This document shows, piece by piece, positions 1 through 9,272 of a stretch of 64,000 nt of DNA (the first letter of the stretch is position 1; each line of letters opens with the position of its first letter). The DNA is taken from the NCBI RefSeq assembly GCF_024347215.1, contig NZ_AP025282.1, positions 1,798,001 through 1,862,000 of the forward strand. Direction: 5' to 3'. The stretch is from Aliamphritea ceti (lineage in GTDB: Bacteria; Pseudomonadota; Gammaproteobacteria; Pseudomonadales; Balneatricaceae). The position numbers and the translations under genes are program-made. The notes under the pieces are model-generated. The model searched no databases and was not told the origin of the DNA. It saw only the letters and a list, made by a program, of their open reading frames with translations.

Positions 1-112
1 AGCGGTAGTTTTACAGATTGCTTAGCGGGCCAGAATTAAGTTTATAGCCCGGTTGCTGATCCGGTACTGCAGCACAAACAATAATAATTGAGTTTCCTCA
101 GAGGAGGTGAGC

Positions 113-1504
113 ATGACCTTTAATGCTAATGAGTTTGACGCCAAAGAAGTAGTAAGCAAAGACCGTAAGAATGTATGGCACCATTTGTCACAGCATAAGC
201 CTTATGAAGAAAGCGATCCGTTGATGATCGTTAAAGGCGAAGGTATGCGCGTTTGGGATGCGAAGGGTAATGAATACCTGGATGCTGTTTCCGGTGCAGT
301 ATGGACTGTAAACGTTGGCTATGGCCGTACAGAAATTGCTGATGCTGTTCGTGACCAGTTGGTTACTATGAACTACTTCGCTCAGACTGCAGGTAATGTT
401 CCAGCTGCTCAGTTTGCTGAAAAACTGCTCGATAAAATGCCAGGCATGAGCCGTGTTTACTATTCTAACTCTGGTTCTGAAGCGAACGAAAAGTGCTTCA
501 AGATGGTTCGCCAGATTGCTGAGAAGAAATACGGCGGCGTTAAGCATAAGATTCTGTTCCGTGAGCGTGATTACCACGGTACAACTATTACTGCACTGAG
601 TGCGACTGGCCAGTTTGAGCGTAAGAACCAGTACGGTCCTTTCACGCCTGGTTTTGTTGAAGTACCTCACTGCTGCGAATACCGCCCACAAGAAGGTGCG
701 GATCTGGAAAATTACGGCGTTTGGGCTGCAAACCAGATTGAAAAAGTAATTCTGGAAGAAGGTCCTGAAACTGTAGGTGCGCTGTGTCTTGAGCCTATCA
801 CTGCTGGTGGTGGTGTTATTGAGCCGCCTGCGGGTTACTGGGATCGCGTTCAGGAAATCTGTAAAAAGTACGACATCCTGCTGCACATTGATGAAGTAGT
901 ATGTGGTCTGGGTCGTACCGGTACATGGTTCGGTTATCAGCACTATGGTATCAAACCAGACATGGTAACTATGGCGAAAGGTGTAGCTTCCGGTTATGCA
1001 GCTATTTCCTGCACAGTGACAACTGAAGCTGTATTCGACATGTTTAAAGAGCCAGAAGATCCACGTATGGATTACTTCCGTGATATTTCCACTTTCGGTG
1101 GTTGTACTGCAGGTCCTGCTGCGGCACTGGTTAACATGCAGATTATCGAAAACGAAAATCTGCTGGATAACGTTAAGATTCAGGGCGAATACCTGATCGG
1201 TCGTTTGAACGAGCTGAAAGATAAGTACGACGTTATCGGTGATGTACGTGGTAAAGGTTTGTTCTGTGGTTTCGAGATGGTTAAAGACCGTGAAACTAAA
1301 GAGCCTGTTGATGAAAGCGTTTCTGCTGCTATCGGTGCACACTGCATGGCAAATGGCGTAATCATGGGCCGTACTAACCGTTCTTTCCGTGAATACAACA
1401 ACACTATCTGTATGAGCCCTGCACTGATTGCGACTCAGGCTGATATTGATGTAATTGTTGAAGCACTGGATAACGCACTGGCTGAAGTAGCACCTAACGC
1501 TTAA
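113..1504 (+). CDS. tpa: Taurine--pyruvate aminotransferase
   Basis: A PLP-dependent class III aminotransferase of 463 residues that moves the amino group of taurine to pyruvate, giving sulfoacetaldehyde and alanine in the cytoplasm. The PLP-anchoring aspartate is D260 in LLHIDEVVCGLGRTG and the Schiff-base lysine is K289 in MVTMAKGVASGY. I start it at ATG 113 because GAGGAGG at 101-107 sits 5 bases ahead; the in-frame GTG at 107 overlaps that ribosome site. The next genes are tauR, ald, xsc and pta, which fixes the substrate as taurine rather than a generic omega-amino acid. Codon use is strongly biased (CTG, GGT, CGT), as in xsc, suggesting high expression. The promoter is not resolved; it lies in the first 100 bases or off the window. 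Confidence 0.93.
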   Translation: MTFNANEFDAKEVVSKDRKNVWHHLSQHKPYEESDPLMIVKGEGMRVWDAKGNEYLDAVSGAVWTVNVGYGRTEIADAVRDQLVTMNYFAQTAGNVPAAQFAEKLLDKMPGMSRVYYSNSGSEANEKCFKMVRQIAEKKYGGVKHKILFRERDYHGTTITALSATGQFERKNQYGPFTPGFVEVPHCCEYRPQEGADLENYGVWAANQIEKVILEEGPETVGALCLEPITAGGGVIEPPAGYWDRVQEICKKYDILLHIDEVVCGLGRTGTWFGYQHYGIKPDMVTMAKGVASGYAAISCTVTTEAVFDMFKEPEDPRMDYFRDISTFGGCTAGPAAALVNMQIIENENLLDNVKIQGEYLIGRLNELKDKYDVIGDVRGKGLFCGFEMVKDRETKEPVDESVSAAIGAHCMANGVIMGRTNRSFREYNNTICMSPALIATQADIDVIVEALDNALAEVAPNA

Positions 1505-1886
1505 TTCGGCTTATCCGGGAGGCTGTTCTCAGTCTCTCGGTCATATCCCAAAAATACCAGTCAGGTTTAGTTATTTAATATTTAGTGGTTTATTGCTAAG
1601 TATTTGATGATTAAGCCGCGCTGGTATTTTGTCTTGAGAAAACCGCCTCTGTCTTAGCGAACTGAGTCAGGCGTGTTATGCTTCTCATATACGCTGTTTT
1701 TACAAAAAATATAAAATAAAGAATATCTTAGCGACCAGACCAGAGAGCAACTACAGAAGTGCTCCGTGCAGTCTGGACGGCAGGTAAGGTATTGCTTAGG
1801 CGTTCTGGTGTTAATTCGTCTGAGTAAGGCTTTTCTGACGGATAGCAAAGAAGTGCATGTAAGTTAGCGAATATAAGGCAACATGA
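1505..1886. other. Intergenic region between tpa and tauR
   Basis: About 380 bases without a credible gene. An imperfect hairpin at about 1514-1540 (CCGGGAGGCTG / CAGTCTCTCGG) follows the tpa stop but lacks a T-run. CTGG-type words occur near 1738-1748 (as CCAGACCAG) and at 1771 (CTGGAC). They resemble direct-repeat half-sites reported for MocR-type TauR regulators, so autoregulation is possible. Nothing else is seen. Confidence 0.4.
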
Positions 1887-3362
1887 ATGTTTCAGCTTTT
1901 TCATTTGACTCCAGGTAAAGGCGGCAGTTTACAGCAGCAGTTACGGGAGCAGATTGCGACAGCGATACTTAACGGCAATATTCCGGTGGATTCACCGTTG
2001 CCGTCCAGTCGTAAATTGGCACAACAGCTGAATGTCGCTCGGAATACGGTCGTCCTGGCTTACGAGCATTTGCTGGATGATGGTTATTTACTGGCGCGTG
2101 AGCGCAGCGGATATTATGTGAATCCTGATATTTTAAATGGTCAGGTGAAGCTTGATGCTCCTAATCGTCAGGAAGTCGACATTCCTGGGACACATATCGA
2201 CTGGGGAAAGCGTTTTAAGCTGCGTCCCAGCGAGCAGAGTAATATTGTTAAACCCCGCGACTGGCAGAGTTATAGCTACCCGTTTATTTATGGTCAGTTT
2301 GATACCTCATTATTTCCAACAGTTAACTGGCGTGAGTGTTGCCGTGATGCAGTAAGTGGTCCTGCTATTGGTGACTGGGCGGCAGATCGTTTTGATAATG
2401 ATGATCCTTTACTGGTTGAGCAGATTCGTACCCGATTGCTGCCGCGCAGAGGGGTATGGGCGTCTGCAGATCAGATTCTGGTGACAGTTGGTGCGCAACA
2501 GTCGCTGTACATGCTGGCCAAGCTGCTACTGGATGAAGAAAGCGTTATTGGTCTGGAAGAGCCGGGTTATGTAGATATTCGTAATATTGCCAGTCTTAAT
2601 CCTTCGCAGGTACGACCAATTCCTGTCGATAAGGATGGCATGCAGGTGGATGAGCGGCTGACCGGCTGTGACATGGTGTACACGACGCCCAGTCACCAGT
2701 GTCCTACAACAGTGACAATGCCGATTGAACGGCGTTATGAGCTTTTGAAGCGGGCAGAGGAAGATAATTTCCTCATTATCGAAGATGATTACGAGAGTGA
2801 AACGAATTTTAAGTCTAATCCAATTCCCGCGTTGAAGAGCCTGGATAAGAATGATCGTGTTCTTTACATTGGTAGCTTATCAAAAACGCTGGCGCCGGGA
2901 CTGCGGGTCGGTTACATGGTTGGCCCTGCGGAGCTTATTGAAGAAGCGCGTGCGCTGCGACGACTAATGGTGCGTCACCCTGCGGCGAATAATCAGCGTT
3001 CTGTTGCTTTGTTTCTTGAGCGGGGTTATCACGACTCTCTGATTATGAATATTATGCGTAATTATCAGACTCGCTGGCGGGCAATGGATGAAGCGCTGAC
3101 GGAATATTTACCGGAGTCTCATGATCAACCGACGTTTGGCGGTTCATGTTACTGGGTAAAAGGGCCTGAAGGGCTGGACACGCTAGAGCTTCAGAAACGG
3201 GCGATGGAAGAGGGGATTCTGATAGAGTCCGGTGCGATACATTTCTTGCAAGAGCCGGTGCCGAAAAACTATTTCCGCCTGGCTTACTCCTCAATTTCTA
3301 CTGATAAGATAGAGCCAGGAATTAAAAAACTGGCTGAACTGATCCATTCGATGGTCGAGTAA
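1887..3362 (+). CDS. tauR: MocR-type (GntR/aminotransferase) taurine regulator
   Basis: A 491-residue MocR-family regulator. A GntR-type winged helix fills about residues 12-75 (PLPSSRKLAQQLNVARNTV is the recognition region). A class I aminotransferase-like domain follows from about residue 110, with the PLP lysine K333 in GSLSKTLAPGLRVGYMV. It lies between tpa and ald-xsc-pta, where TauR is found in other taurine degraders, so it is probably the activator that senses taurine or a PLP adduct. The start ATG has only a weak ribosome site (AAGG). A good terminator follows directly. The regulatory role is inferred from family and location. Confidence 0.88.
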   Translation: MFQLFHLTPGKGGSLQQQLREQIATAILNGNIPVDSPLPSSRKLAQQLNVARNTVVLAYEHLLDDGYLLARERSGYYVNPDILNGQVKLDAPNRQEVDIPGTHIDWGKRFKLRPSEQSNIVKPRDWQSYSYPFIYGQFDTSLFPTVNWRECCRDAVSGPAIGDWAADRFDNDDPLLVEQIRTRLLPRRGVWASADQILVTVGAQQSLYMLAKLLLDEESVIGLEEPGYVDIRNIASLNPSQVRPIPVDKDGMQVDERLTGCDMVYTTPSHQCPTTVTMPIERRYELLKRAEEDNFLIIEDDYESETNFKSNPIPALKSLDKNDRVLYIGSLSKTLAPGLRVGYMVGPAELIEEARALRRLMVRHPAANNQRSVALFLERGYHDSLIMNIMRNYQTRWRAMDEALTEYLPESHDQPTFGGSCYWVKGPEGLDTLELQKRAMEEGILIESGAIHFLQEPVPKNYFRLAYSSISTDKIEPGIKKLAELIHSMVE

Positions 3363-3370
3363 AATAAAAA

Positions 3371-3400
3371 AAACCGCTCTTGATGAGCGGTTTTTTGTTT
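3371..3400 (+). terminator. Rho-independent terminator after tauR
   Basis: ACCGCTC / GAGCGGT stem with a TTGAT loop followed by TTTTTTGTTTT, 10 bases past the tauR stop. It separates tauR from ald. Confidence 0.9.
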
Positions 3401-3453
3401 TCTGGATAAAATTCAAGTAATTGATTTTAATCGTTTTTTTATTAAATTATTGT

Positions 3454-3469
3454 CTGGCACTATACTGGC
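3454..3469 (+). promoter_or_regulatory. Candidate TauR operator (CTGGC direct repeat)
   Basis: CTGGC occurs at 3454-3458 and 3465-3469, exactly 11 bases apart, so both lie on one face of the helix. The spot is about 160 bases upstream of ald, and a TATACT hexamer (3461-3466) overlaps the pair. MocR regulators of taurine genes are known to bind CTGG-type direct repeats; the assignment here is inference. Confidence 0.4.
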
Positions 3470-3626
3470 GTAACTTGTAGATTAAATCTGGTTCTACTGT
3501 GTTTTGCCCTTCAATCCTAATCTGTATTACATCTTAGCTGTACTGGCAGAAACTTTCTGCGCAGTCAGAACTAGCAAAGTCTACTACCTTGTATGAACAA
3601 AAAAAGATAACGGAAGGAGTGGTGCG

Positions 3627-4733
3627 ATGTTGATAGGTGTCCCGAAAGAGATAAAAAATCACGAATACCGTATTGGTATGGTACCTGCCAGTGTGCAGGA
3701 GCTAACCAGCCGCGGGCATCAGGTGATGGTGGAAACTCAGGGCGGTGCTGGTATCGGTTTTAGCGACGATGATTATCGTGCAGCCGGTGCAAGCATTGCG
3801 AATAGTCCTGAAGAAATTTTTGCCAGCGCTGAAATGATTGTGAAGGTGAAGGAGCCGCAGGCCGTTGAACGGAAAATGCTGCGCCCGGATCAGTTACTCT
3901 TTACTTATCTTCACCTTGCTCCGGATCCTGAGCAAACCGATGATTTGCAAGCGAGCGGGGCAACCTGCATTGCATATGAGACGGTGACCTCTGACCGTGG
4001 TGGCCTGCCGTTACTTGCGCCTATGTCTGAAGTGGCCGGACGGATGTCTATCCAGGCCGGTGCTGCCTGCCTCGAGAAGTCCAAGCAGGGACGTGGTGTG
4101 TTACTGGGTGGTGTGCCGGGTGTAGAACCGGCAAAAGTGACTATTATTGGTGGTGGCGTTGTCGGTACGAATGCTGCCCGTATGGCGATTGGTCTGGGTG
4201 CCCAGGTGGTGGTTCTGGACCGTTCTGTCGATGTTTTACGTCGTATGGTTTCTGAGTTTGGTACGGCGGTACAAACTGTATATTCCAGCAAGGCAGCTCT
4301 TGAAGAGCATGTGCTGTCGGCTGATCTGGTAATTGGCGGTGTGCTGATTCCGGGTGCGGCGGCACCAAAATTGGTTACGGCCGATATGGTGTCCCGAATG
4401 AAACGTGGTTCTGCGGTTGTGGATGTTGCAATTGACCAGGGTGGTTGTTTTGAAACGTCTCATGCAACAACTCATCAGGACCCTACTTATATTGTTGATG
4501 ATGTAGTGCATTACTGTGTGGCGAATATGCCAGGCGCTGTTGCCCGCACATCGACTCTGGCTCTGAATAACGCCACTTTGCCATTTATTGTGGCACTGGC
4601 GGATCTGGGCTGGCAGGAAGCCATTCGCCGGGACAAGCACCTGGCAAATGGCCTCAACGTTCATGCTGGTAAGATCACCAGTGAAGAAGTCGCAGTGGCG
4701 TTAGGGCGTGAATATGCGCCTTTCAGCGCTTAA
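3627..4733 (+). CDS. ald: Alanine dehydrogenase
   Basis: NAD-dependent alanine dehydrogenase of 368 residues (alanine + NAD + water to pyruvate + ammonium + NADH). Catalytic K75 (in MIVKVKEPQ) and H96 (in FTYLHLAPD) match the family. A Rossmann nucleotide site, TIIGGGVVGTNAARMA, lies around residues 172-187. GGAAGGAG precedes the ATG. In this cassette it returns the alanine made by Tpa to pyruvate, closing the amino-acceptor cycle and releasing the taurine nitrogen. It is followed 62 bases later by xsc, with no clear terminator between, so the two are probably co-transcribed. Confidence 0.93.
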   Translation: MLIGVPKEIKNHEYRIGMVPASVQELTSRGHQVMVETQGGAGIGFSDDDYRAAGASIANSPEEIFASAEMIVKVKEPQAVERKMLRPDQLLFTYLHLAPDPEQTDDLQASGATCIAYETVTSDRGGLPLLAPMSEVAGRMSIQAGAACLEKSKQGRGVLLGGVPGVEPAKVTIIGGGVVGTNAARMAIGLGAQVVVLDRSVDVLRRMVSEFGTAVQTVYSSKAALEEHVLSADLVIGGVLIPGAAAPKLVTADMVSRMKRGSAVVDVAIDQGGCFETSHATTHQDPTYIVDDVVHYCVANMPGAVARTSTLALNNATLPFIVALADLGWQEAIRRDKHLANGLNVHAGKITSEEVAVALGREYAPFSA

Positions 4734-4795
4734 TTGTTAACTGATGCGGCGTTAACTTCGGTTAGCGTCATTTAATATAATAAGGAATTCTAATT

Positions 4796-6559
4796 ATGGC
4801 TCGTATGACTCCTAGTGAAGCATTTGTAGAAACCCTTGTTGCCAACGGTGTTACTGACTGTTTTGGTATCATGGGTTCTGCATTTATGGATGCAATGGAT
4901 ATTTTCACTCCAGCAGGTATCCGTTTGATCCCTGTAGTGCATGAGCAAGGTGCTGGCCATATGGCTGACGGTTACGCTCGTGTATCTGGTCGTCACGGTG
5001 TTTGTATCGCTCAGAACGGTCCTGGTATCACTAACTTCGTTACTGCGATCGCTGCGGCGTACTGGGCTCACTCTCCAGTTGTATGTATTACTCCTGAAAC
5101 TGGTACTAACTCCCAGGGTCTGGGTGGTTTCCAGGAAGCTGAACAGCTGCCATTCTTCGAAACTATCACTAAGTACCAGGTTAGCGTTGTAAACAATGCT
5201 CGTATGGCTGAACTGACAGCTCGTTGTTTCGACCGCGCTATGCTGGAAAACGGTCCTACTCAGCTGAACATCCCACGTGATAACTTCTACGGCGACATCG
5301 ACTGTGTTATCCCTGAGCCGATCCGTATCGAGCGTTCTGCTGGTGGCCCTGAGTCTCTGAAAGCTGCTGCTGAATTGCTGGCTAACGCTGAATTCCCAGT
5401 GATGGTTTCTGGTGGTGGTGTAGTAATGGGTGATGCTTTTGAACAGGCTATCGCTATTGCTGAACAACTGGAAATGCCAGTTGTAAGCAGCTACCTGCAC
5501 AATGACTCTTTCCCTGCTTCTCACCGTCTGGGTACTGGTTCTCTGGGTTACCAGGGTTCTAAAGCTGCAATGCGCGTTATCGCTAAGGCTGACGTAATTC
5601 TGGCTCTGGGTACTCGTCTGGGACCATTCGGTACTTTGCCACAGCACGGCATGGATTACTGGCCAAAAGACGCTCAGATCATCCAGGTTGATTGCGATGC
5701 TAAGATGCTGGGTCTGGTTAAGAAAATCTCTATCGGTATCCACGGCGATGCAAAAGCAACTGCTAATGCACTGATGGACCTGCTGGCTGGCAAGTCTCCT
5801 AAGTGTCTGGATAACAAAGAAGAGCGTCTGAAGCTGGTTGCTGCTGAGAAAGAAGCTTGGGAAACTGAGCTGACTGAGTGGATCCACGAGAAAGATGCTT
5901 ACTCTCTGGACATGATCGAAGAGCAAGCTGCCGAAGAAGGCAACTTCATGCACCCACGTCAGGTTCTGCGTGCACTTGAAGAAGCTATGCCAGCAGACGT
6001 TATGGTGTCTACCGATATCGGTAACATCAACTCTGTAGCTAACAGCTACCTGCGTTTCGAGCGTCCACGTTCTTTCTTCGCACCAATGTCTTTCGGTAAC
6101 TGTGGTTACGCACTGCCTACTATCATGGGTGCTAAAGTTGCTGCTCCTGAGCGTCCAGCTGTATCTTACGCTGGTGACGGCGCATGGGGCATGTCTATGA
6201 TGGAAATCATGACTTGTGTACGTGAAGATATCCCTGTTACTGCTGTTGTATTCCACAACCGTCAGTGGGGTGCAGAGAAGAAGAACCAGGTTGAATTCTA
6301 CAACCGTCGTTTCGTAGCTGGTGAGCTGGAAAACCAGAGCTTTGCGGGCATCGCTAAAGCAATGGGTTCTGAAGGCGTTGTTGTAGACAAGCTGGAAGAC
6401 GTAGGTCCTGCTCTGAAAGAAGCTATCCGTAAGCAGATGGAAGAGCGTATCACTACAGTAATCGAAGTTATGTGTACTCGTGAACTGGGTGATCCGTTCC
6501 GCCGTGACGCACTGGCTAAGCCAACTCGTCACCTGGACAAGTACAAAGACTTCGTATAA
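4796..6559 (+). CDS. xsc: Sulfoacetaldehyde acetyltransferase
   Basis: A thiamine-diphosphate enzyme of 587 residues that converts sulfoacetaldehyde and phosphate into sulfite and acetyl phosphate. The N-terminal Pyr domain carries the ThDP glutamate in VVHEQGAGHMADGY. The C-terminal PP domain has the GDG motif at G460-D461-G462 (YAGDGAWGMSMMEIM) with the following HN. The full family length is present. Codon use is extremely biased toward preferred codons, as in tpa, indicating very high expression on taurine. A strong terminator follows the stop; pta comes next. Confidence 0.96.
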   Translation: MARMTPSEAFVETLVANGVTDCFGIMGSAFMDAMDIFTPAGIRLIPVVHEQGAGHMADGYARVSGRHGVCIAQNGPGITNFVTAIAAAYWAHSPVVCITPETGTNSQGLGGFQEAEQLPFFETITKYQVSVVNNARMAELTARCFDRAMLENGPTQLNIPRDNFYGDIDCVIPEPIRIERSAGGPESLKAAAELLANAEFPVMVSGGGVVMGDAFEQAIAIAEQLEMPVVSSYLHNDSFPASHRLGTGSLGYQGSKAAMRVIAKADVILALGTRLGPFGTLPQHGMDYWPKDAQIIQVDCDAKMLGLVKKISIGIHGDAKATANALMDLLAGKSPKCLDNKEERLKLVAAEKEAWETELTEWIHEKDAYSLDMIEEQAAEEGNFMHPRQVLRALEEAMPADVMVSTDIGNINSVANSYLRFERPRSFFAPMSFGNCGYALPTIMGAKVAAPERPAVSYAGDGAWGMSMMEIMTCVREDIPVTAVVFHNRQWGAEKKNQVEFYNRRFVAGELENQSFAGIAKAMGSEGVVVDKLEDVGPALKEAIRKQMEERITTVIEVMCTRELGDPFRRDALAKPTRHLDKYKDFV

Positions 6560-6581
6560 GTCTTAGTCCTTATCGACAGCA

Positions 6582-6612
6582 AACCGAAGGCCTTTGGCCT
6601 TCGGTTTTTTTA
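6582..6612 (+). terminator. Rho-independent terminator after xsc
   Basis: AACCGAAGGCC / GGCCTTCGGTT stem with a TTT loop and TTTTTTT tail, 23 bases after the xsc stop. Confidence 0.92.
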
Positions 6613-6758
6613 TCTGGGCTGTCTGATTTAATTGCAGTTTAAAAACTGTGCAGACTTCTGTGGATAGCTTACCGTGAGGTGATTTATTCACAGCAGTTTT
6701 TCATTAAGAATATGCGCGGATACCGTAGTTGCGGACGTCGGCGAGAAGGAGTTTTTAT

Positions 6759-7757
6759 ATGACCGCATTAGAGAAAATTTTCCAGCGAGCGAGTGCCGAT
6801 CCCCGTTCTATTGTACTGGCAGAAGGTAATGACCCACGTATTCTTGAGGCGGCAGTAAGTGCAACAGCGCAGGGCATTGCAGATGTAACTGTGCTGGGTG
6901 ATGTGGAAGAGGTTAAGGCGCTGGCTGTCGCGAATAATCTGGATCTTACATCGATTGCTGTTCTAGACCCGAAGGCTTCTGATGCTGCTGGCCGTTATGC
7001 TGATGCGTTGTTTGAAAAACGTAAAGCCAAAGGTATGACAGAAGAGAAGGCTGCTGAATTGATTCAGGATCCTCTTTACTATGCACAGATGATGGTACAC
7101 CTGGGCGATGCTGACGGCTCTGTTGCCGGCGCTGTTTACACTACTGGTGATGTGGTTCGCGGTGCGATTCAGATTATTGGTATGTCTGAAAGCAGCTCTA
7201 TGGTTTCTAGCTTCTTCCTGATGATGATGTCGCAGCCGCATCACGATATTCAGGGTGGCATTGTTTTCTCTGATTGTGGATTGGTAATTGATCCGGATGC
7301 ACAGCAGCTTTCACAGATCGCGATGTCTGCTGCGGCAAGTGCTCAGACAATGCTGGGTGAAGAGCCTCGAGTGGCTATGCTGTCATTTTCTACTCATGGT
7401 AGCGCCAAGCACCCTGCAGTGGATAAAGTTGCTGAGGCGACTCGCCTGGTACGTGAGCAAATGCCAGAACTGAAGCTGGACGGTGAAGTACAGTTTGATG
7501 CCGCAATTGTCCCGGCGATTGCAGAACGTAAAGTAAAAGATTCACAGGTAAACGGTCAGGCTAACGTACTGGTGTTTCCTAACCTTGAGGCTGGCAATAT
7601 TGGCTATAAGATTGCAGAGCGTATTGGTAAAGCAGAAGCTATCGGACCTGTTTTGCAGGGCCTGAAAAAGCCAGCTAATGACTTATCCCGTGGCTGCAGT
7701 GCGAAAGATGTCGTTAACGTAATTGCGATTACGGTGCTGCAGGCACAAAATCTGTAA
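6759..7757 (+). CDS. pta: Phosphate acetyltransferase (short form)
   Basis: A 332-residue single-domain phosphate acetyl/butyryl transferase that turns acetyl phosphate from Xsc into acetyl-CoA. It lacks the N-terminal regulatory domain of long enterobacterial Pta. Start ATG 6759 has AAGGAG 7 bases upstream; a TTG 30 bases earlier is less likely. Family motifs visible are VLAEGNDPRILEAA near the N terminus and a glycine-rich SDCGLVIDPDAQQLSQIA segment. It is the last step of the taurine cassette, but a terminator upstream suggests its own promoter or read-through. Confidence 0.92.
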   Translation: MTALEKIFQRASADPRSIVLAEGNDPRILEAAVSATAQGIADVTVLGDVEEVKALAVANNLDLTSIAVLDPKASDAAGRYADALFEKRKAKGMTEEKAAELIQDPLYYAQMMVHLGDADGSVAGAVYTTGDVVRGAIQIIGMSESSSMVSSFFLMMMSQPHHDIQGGIVFSDCGLVIDPDAQQLSQIAMSAAASAQTMLGEEPRVAMLSFSTHGSAKHPAVDKVAEATRLVREQMPELKLDGEVQFDAAIVPAIAERKVKDSQVNGQANVLVFPNLEAGNIGYKIAERIGKAEAIGPVLQGLKKPANDLSRGCSAKDVVNVIAITVLQAQNL

Positions 7758-7783
7758 CAATTATATTGCTAAAAACTTGCCTG

Positions 7784-7823
7784 AAAACGCCACGACAGGA
7801 ATGCACCTGTCGTGGCGTTTTTG
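7784..7823 (+). terminator. Rho-independent terminator after pta
   Basis: A 16-base perfect stem, AAAACGCCACGACAGG with its complement, loop AATGCA, followed by TTTTTG. It closes the taurine region. Confidence 0.93.
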
Positions 7824-8108
7824 TATTAGCGCTTTAAAACAAGCGCCATCCTGCTTTGACCTTAGATTGAAAATAATTTACCGATTTGTTCTGAAAGCCA
7901 GTTTTTAATTATTATAACTAATTGTTTTTGTTGAATTTATTTTGATTTATTTCTGGTTCTAAATTTTCAAAAAATTTGGCCCTAACTTAAAGCCTGAAAC
8001 ACGTTTCTAATAGCTTCATCCTGAGTCGTAGTTTGGCAATTGTTGATTTGACTTTAAGTTGAAAGCTTCAGACATGACTGGTCGAAAACAATAACAAAGG
8101 GGGTCGCA

Positions 8109-8408
8109 ATGGCTTTACAGAAATATGGTTTCATCGTTAAAAGTGCAGGCTTGGATATGTTCAAGCATCAGGGGCATCTGGCGAGTGATAACTTTAATAT
8201 GTCGATGGCTGGCGTACAGGACGCTGGACAGGCCTGCTTTGTAGCACAAGAGATGCTTACCAAGGGTGTGCAGCTGATCGAATTGTGTGGTGCTTTCTCT
8301 GGCGAGGAAGCTCAGCAGATTCGTGATGCAATTGAAGATCGGATTCCGGTTGGTTACGTTCAGTACACAGAAGAAGAACGCGAACGCTTAACGCGCGAGC
8401 TGAGTTAA
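8109..8408 (+). CDS. DUF6506 family protein
   Basis: A 99-residue protein that I place in the DUF6506 family from its pattern: YGFIVKSAGLD near the start, a central GVQLIELCGAFS segment, and IPVGYVQY near the end. No signal peptide or membrane segment is seen and the function is unknown. The ribosome site is unusual: AAAGGGGG at 8096-8103, 5 bases ahead of the ATG, a run of five G. It stands alone between pta and a response regulator. Confidence 0.75.
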   Translation: MALQKYGFIVKSAGLDMFKHQGHLASDNFNMSMAGVQDAGQACFVAQEMLTKGVQLIELCGAFSGEEAQQIRDAIEDRIPVGYVQYTEEERERLTRELS

Positions 8409-8542
8409 GTCAGAGTCCGGGCGCGGTTAAAAGTTAAAGCGTGAGGGCTGGCAGGCTACTGTATTAATAAAAGGATTTATTACTAAGCGTTATTCTAACT
8501 GCCAGTGCTTTAATTCGGCTACCGTATCCGGGCGCAATCATC

Positions 8543-9202
8543 ATGGGTGCCCATATGAAGATCATACTTGCAGATCGCTCGCCGCTGTTTCGTTTAGGTT
8601 TAAGTCTTGCTCTGGAGCAGGCTGGAATCATTGTTGATACGTTTGAAGTAAACAGTCTCGAACAGATGACCGGCCGTTTAAACAAAATTAACGGTACTGT
8701 AGTAGTTGTCGTTGATGCTCTGTTACCAGGGTTAGAAAGTCTTAGTCAGTTAAAAATTGCTGCTGGCAATGCTGATGTGCGTTTTCTGATCATGACAAAT
8801 AATCTGGATATCGTTATATCCCGCTGGGCTATTTTGAATGGCTTTCACGGTGTGATTGCTAAAACTTCAGGCATGGAAGAATATGGCAATGCAATCCGTA
8901 ACGTCCTGGAAGGCCATATCTGGCGCTATGACGAAACCGCAGATCCTGATCAGTTGAGCGGACAGCAAACGCGTATTGGCTATGCTCTGCGTCGGCTTTC
9001 TGAGCAGGAGAATAATGTTCTGAGCTTGGTGCGCTGTGGTTTAAGGAATAAACAAATAGCACATCAAATGTCACTCACAGAGCACACAATTAAGTCTCAT
9101 ATGTCGAACATTCTTCGTAAGCTTGAGATTGAAAACCGGACGCAGCTGGTTATTGCTGTGCAGAAGATAGATATTAATCAGACACGTTTATTAACGGCCT
9201 GA
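8543..9202 (+). CDS. LuxR/NarL-family response regulator
   Basis: A 219-residue regulator with a receiver domain (residues about 5-125) and a LuxR-type helix-turn-helix (about 150-205; LSEQENNVLSLVRCGLRNK then HTIKSHMSNILRKL). The predicted phosphoacceptor is D58 and the conserved lysine K107. The usual acidic pair near residue 11 is reduced to a single D11, so phosphorylation may be weak or absent. The start is uncertain: ATG 8543 and ATG 8555 are both possible and neither has a good ribosome site. No partner kinase is adjacent, so it is an orphan with unknown targets. Confidence 0.85.
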   Translation: MGAHMKIILADRSPLFRLGLSLALEQAGIIVDTFEVNSLEQMTGRLNKINGTVVVVVDALLPGLESLSQLKIAAGNADVRFLIMTNNLDIVISRWAILNGFHGVIAKTSGMEEYGNAIRNVLEGHIWRYDETADPDQLSGQQTRIGYALRRLSEQENNVLSLVRCGLRNKQIAHQMSLTEHTIKSHMSNILRKLEIENRTQLVIAVQKIDINQTRLLTA

Positions 9203-9216
9203 AAGAGCCGTTTTTA
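9193..9216 (+). terminator. Terminator overlapping the stop of the LuxR-type gene
   Basis: AACGGC / GCCGTT stem with the TGA stop codon in its loop side, then TTTTAAAA. Compact Rho-independent terminator. Confidence 0.75.
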
Positions 9217-9221
9217 AAACA

Positions 9222-9264
9222 CAGCTCCTCTTTATGTTACATCAGTTGGGTAAAGAGGGAGCTG
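9222..9264 (-). terminator. Terminator for the minus-strand 62-residue gene
   Basis: CAGCTCCTCTTTA and TAAAGAGGGAGCTG form a 13-bp stem with one bulge. On the minus strand it is followed by TGTTTTAAAA. Confidence 0.65.
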
Positions 9265-9272
9265 ATTTCAGC

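Noticed and set aside
188..1342. Long open frame on the strand opposite tpa
   Set aside because: It is a codon-bias shadow: tpa is clearly real and the antisense frame matches no family.
1654..1848. 64-codon minus-strand frame between tpa and tauR
   Set aside because: No ribosome site and cysteine/arginine-rich random-looking translation.
4790..6532. 580-codon open frame opposite xsc
   Set aside because: Shadow of a highly biased gene. The protein composition (rich in S, T, H, F) is unlike a natural protein and there is no ribosome site.
7723..7908. 61-codon frame across the pta terminator
   Set aside because: It starts inside pta and runs through the terminator hairpin.
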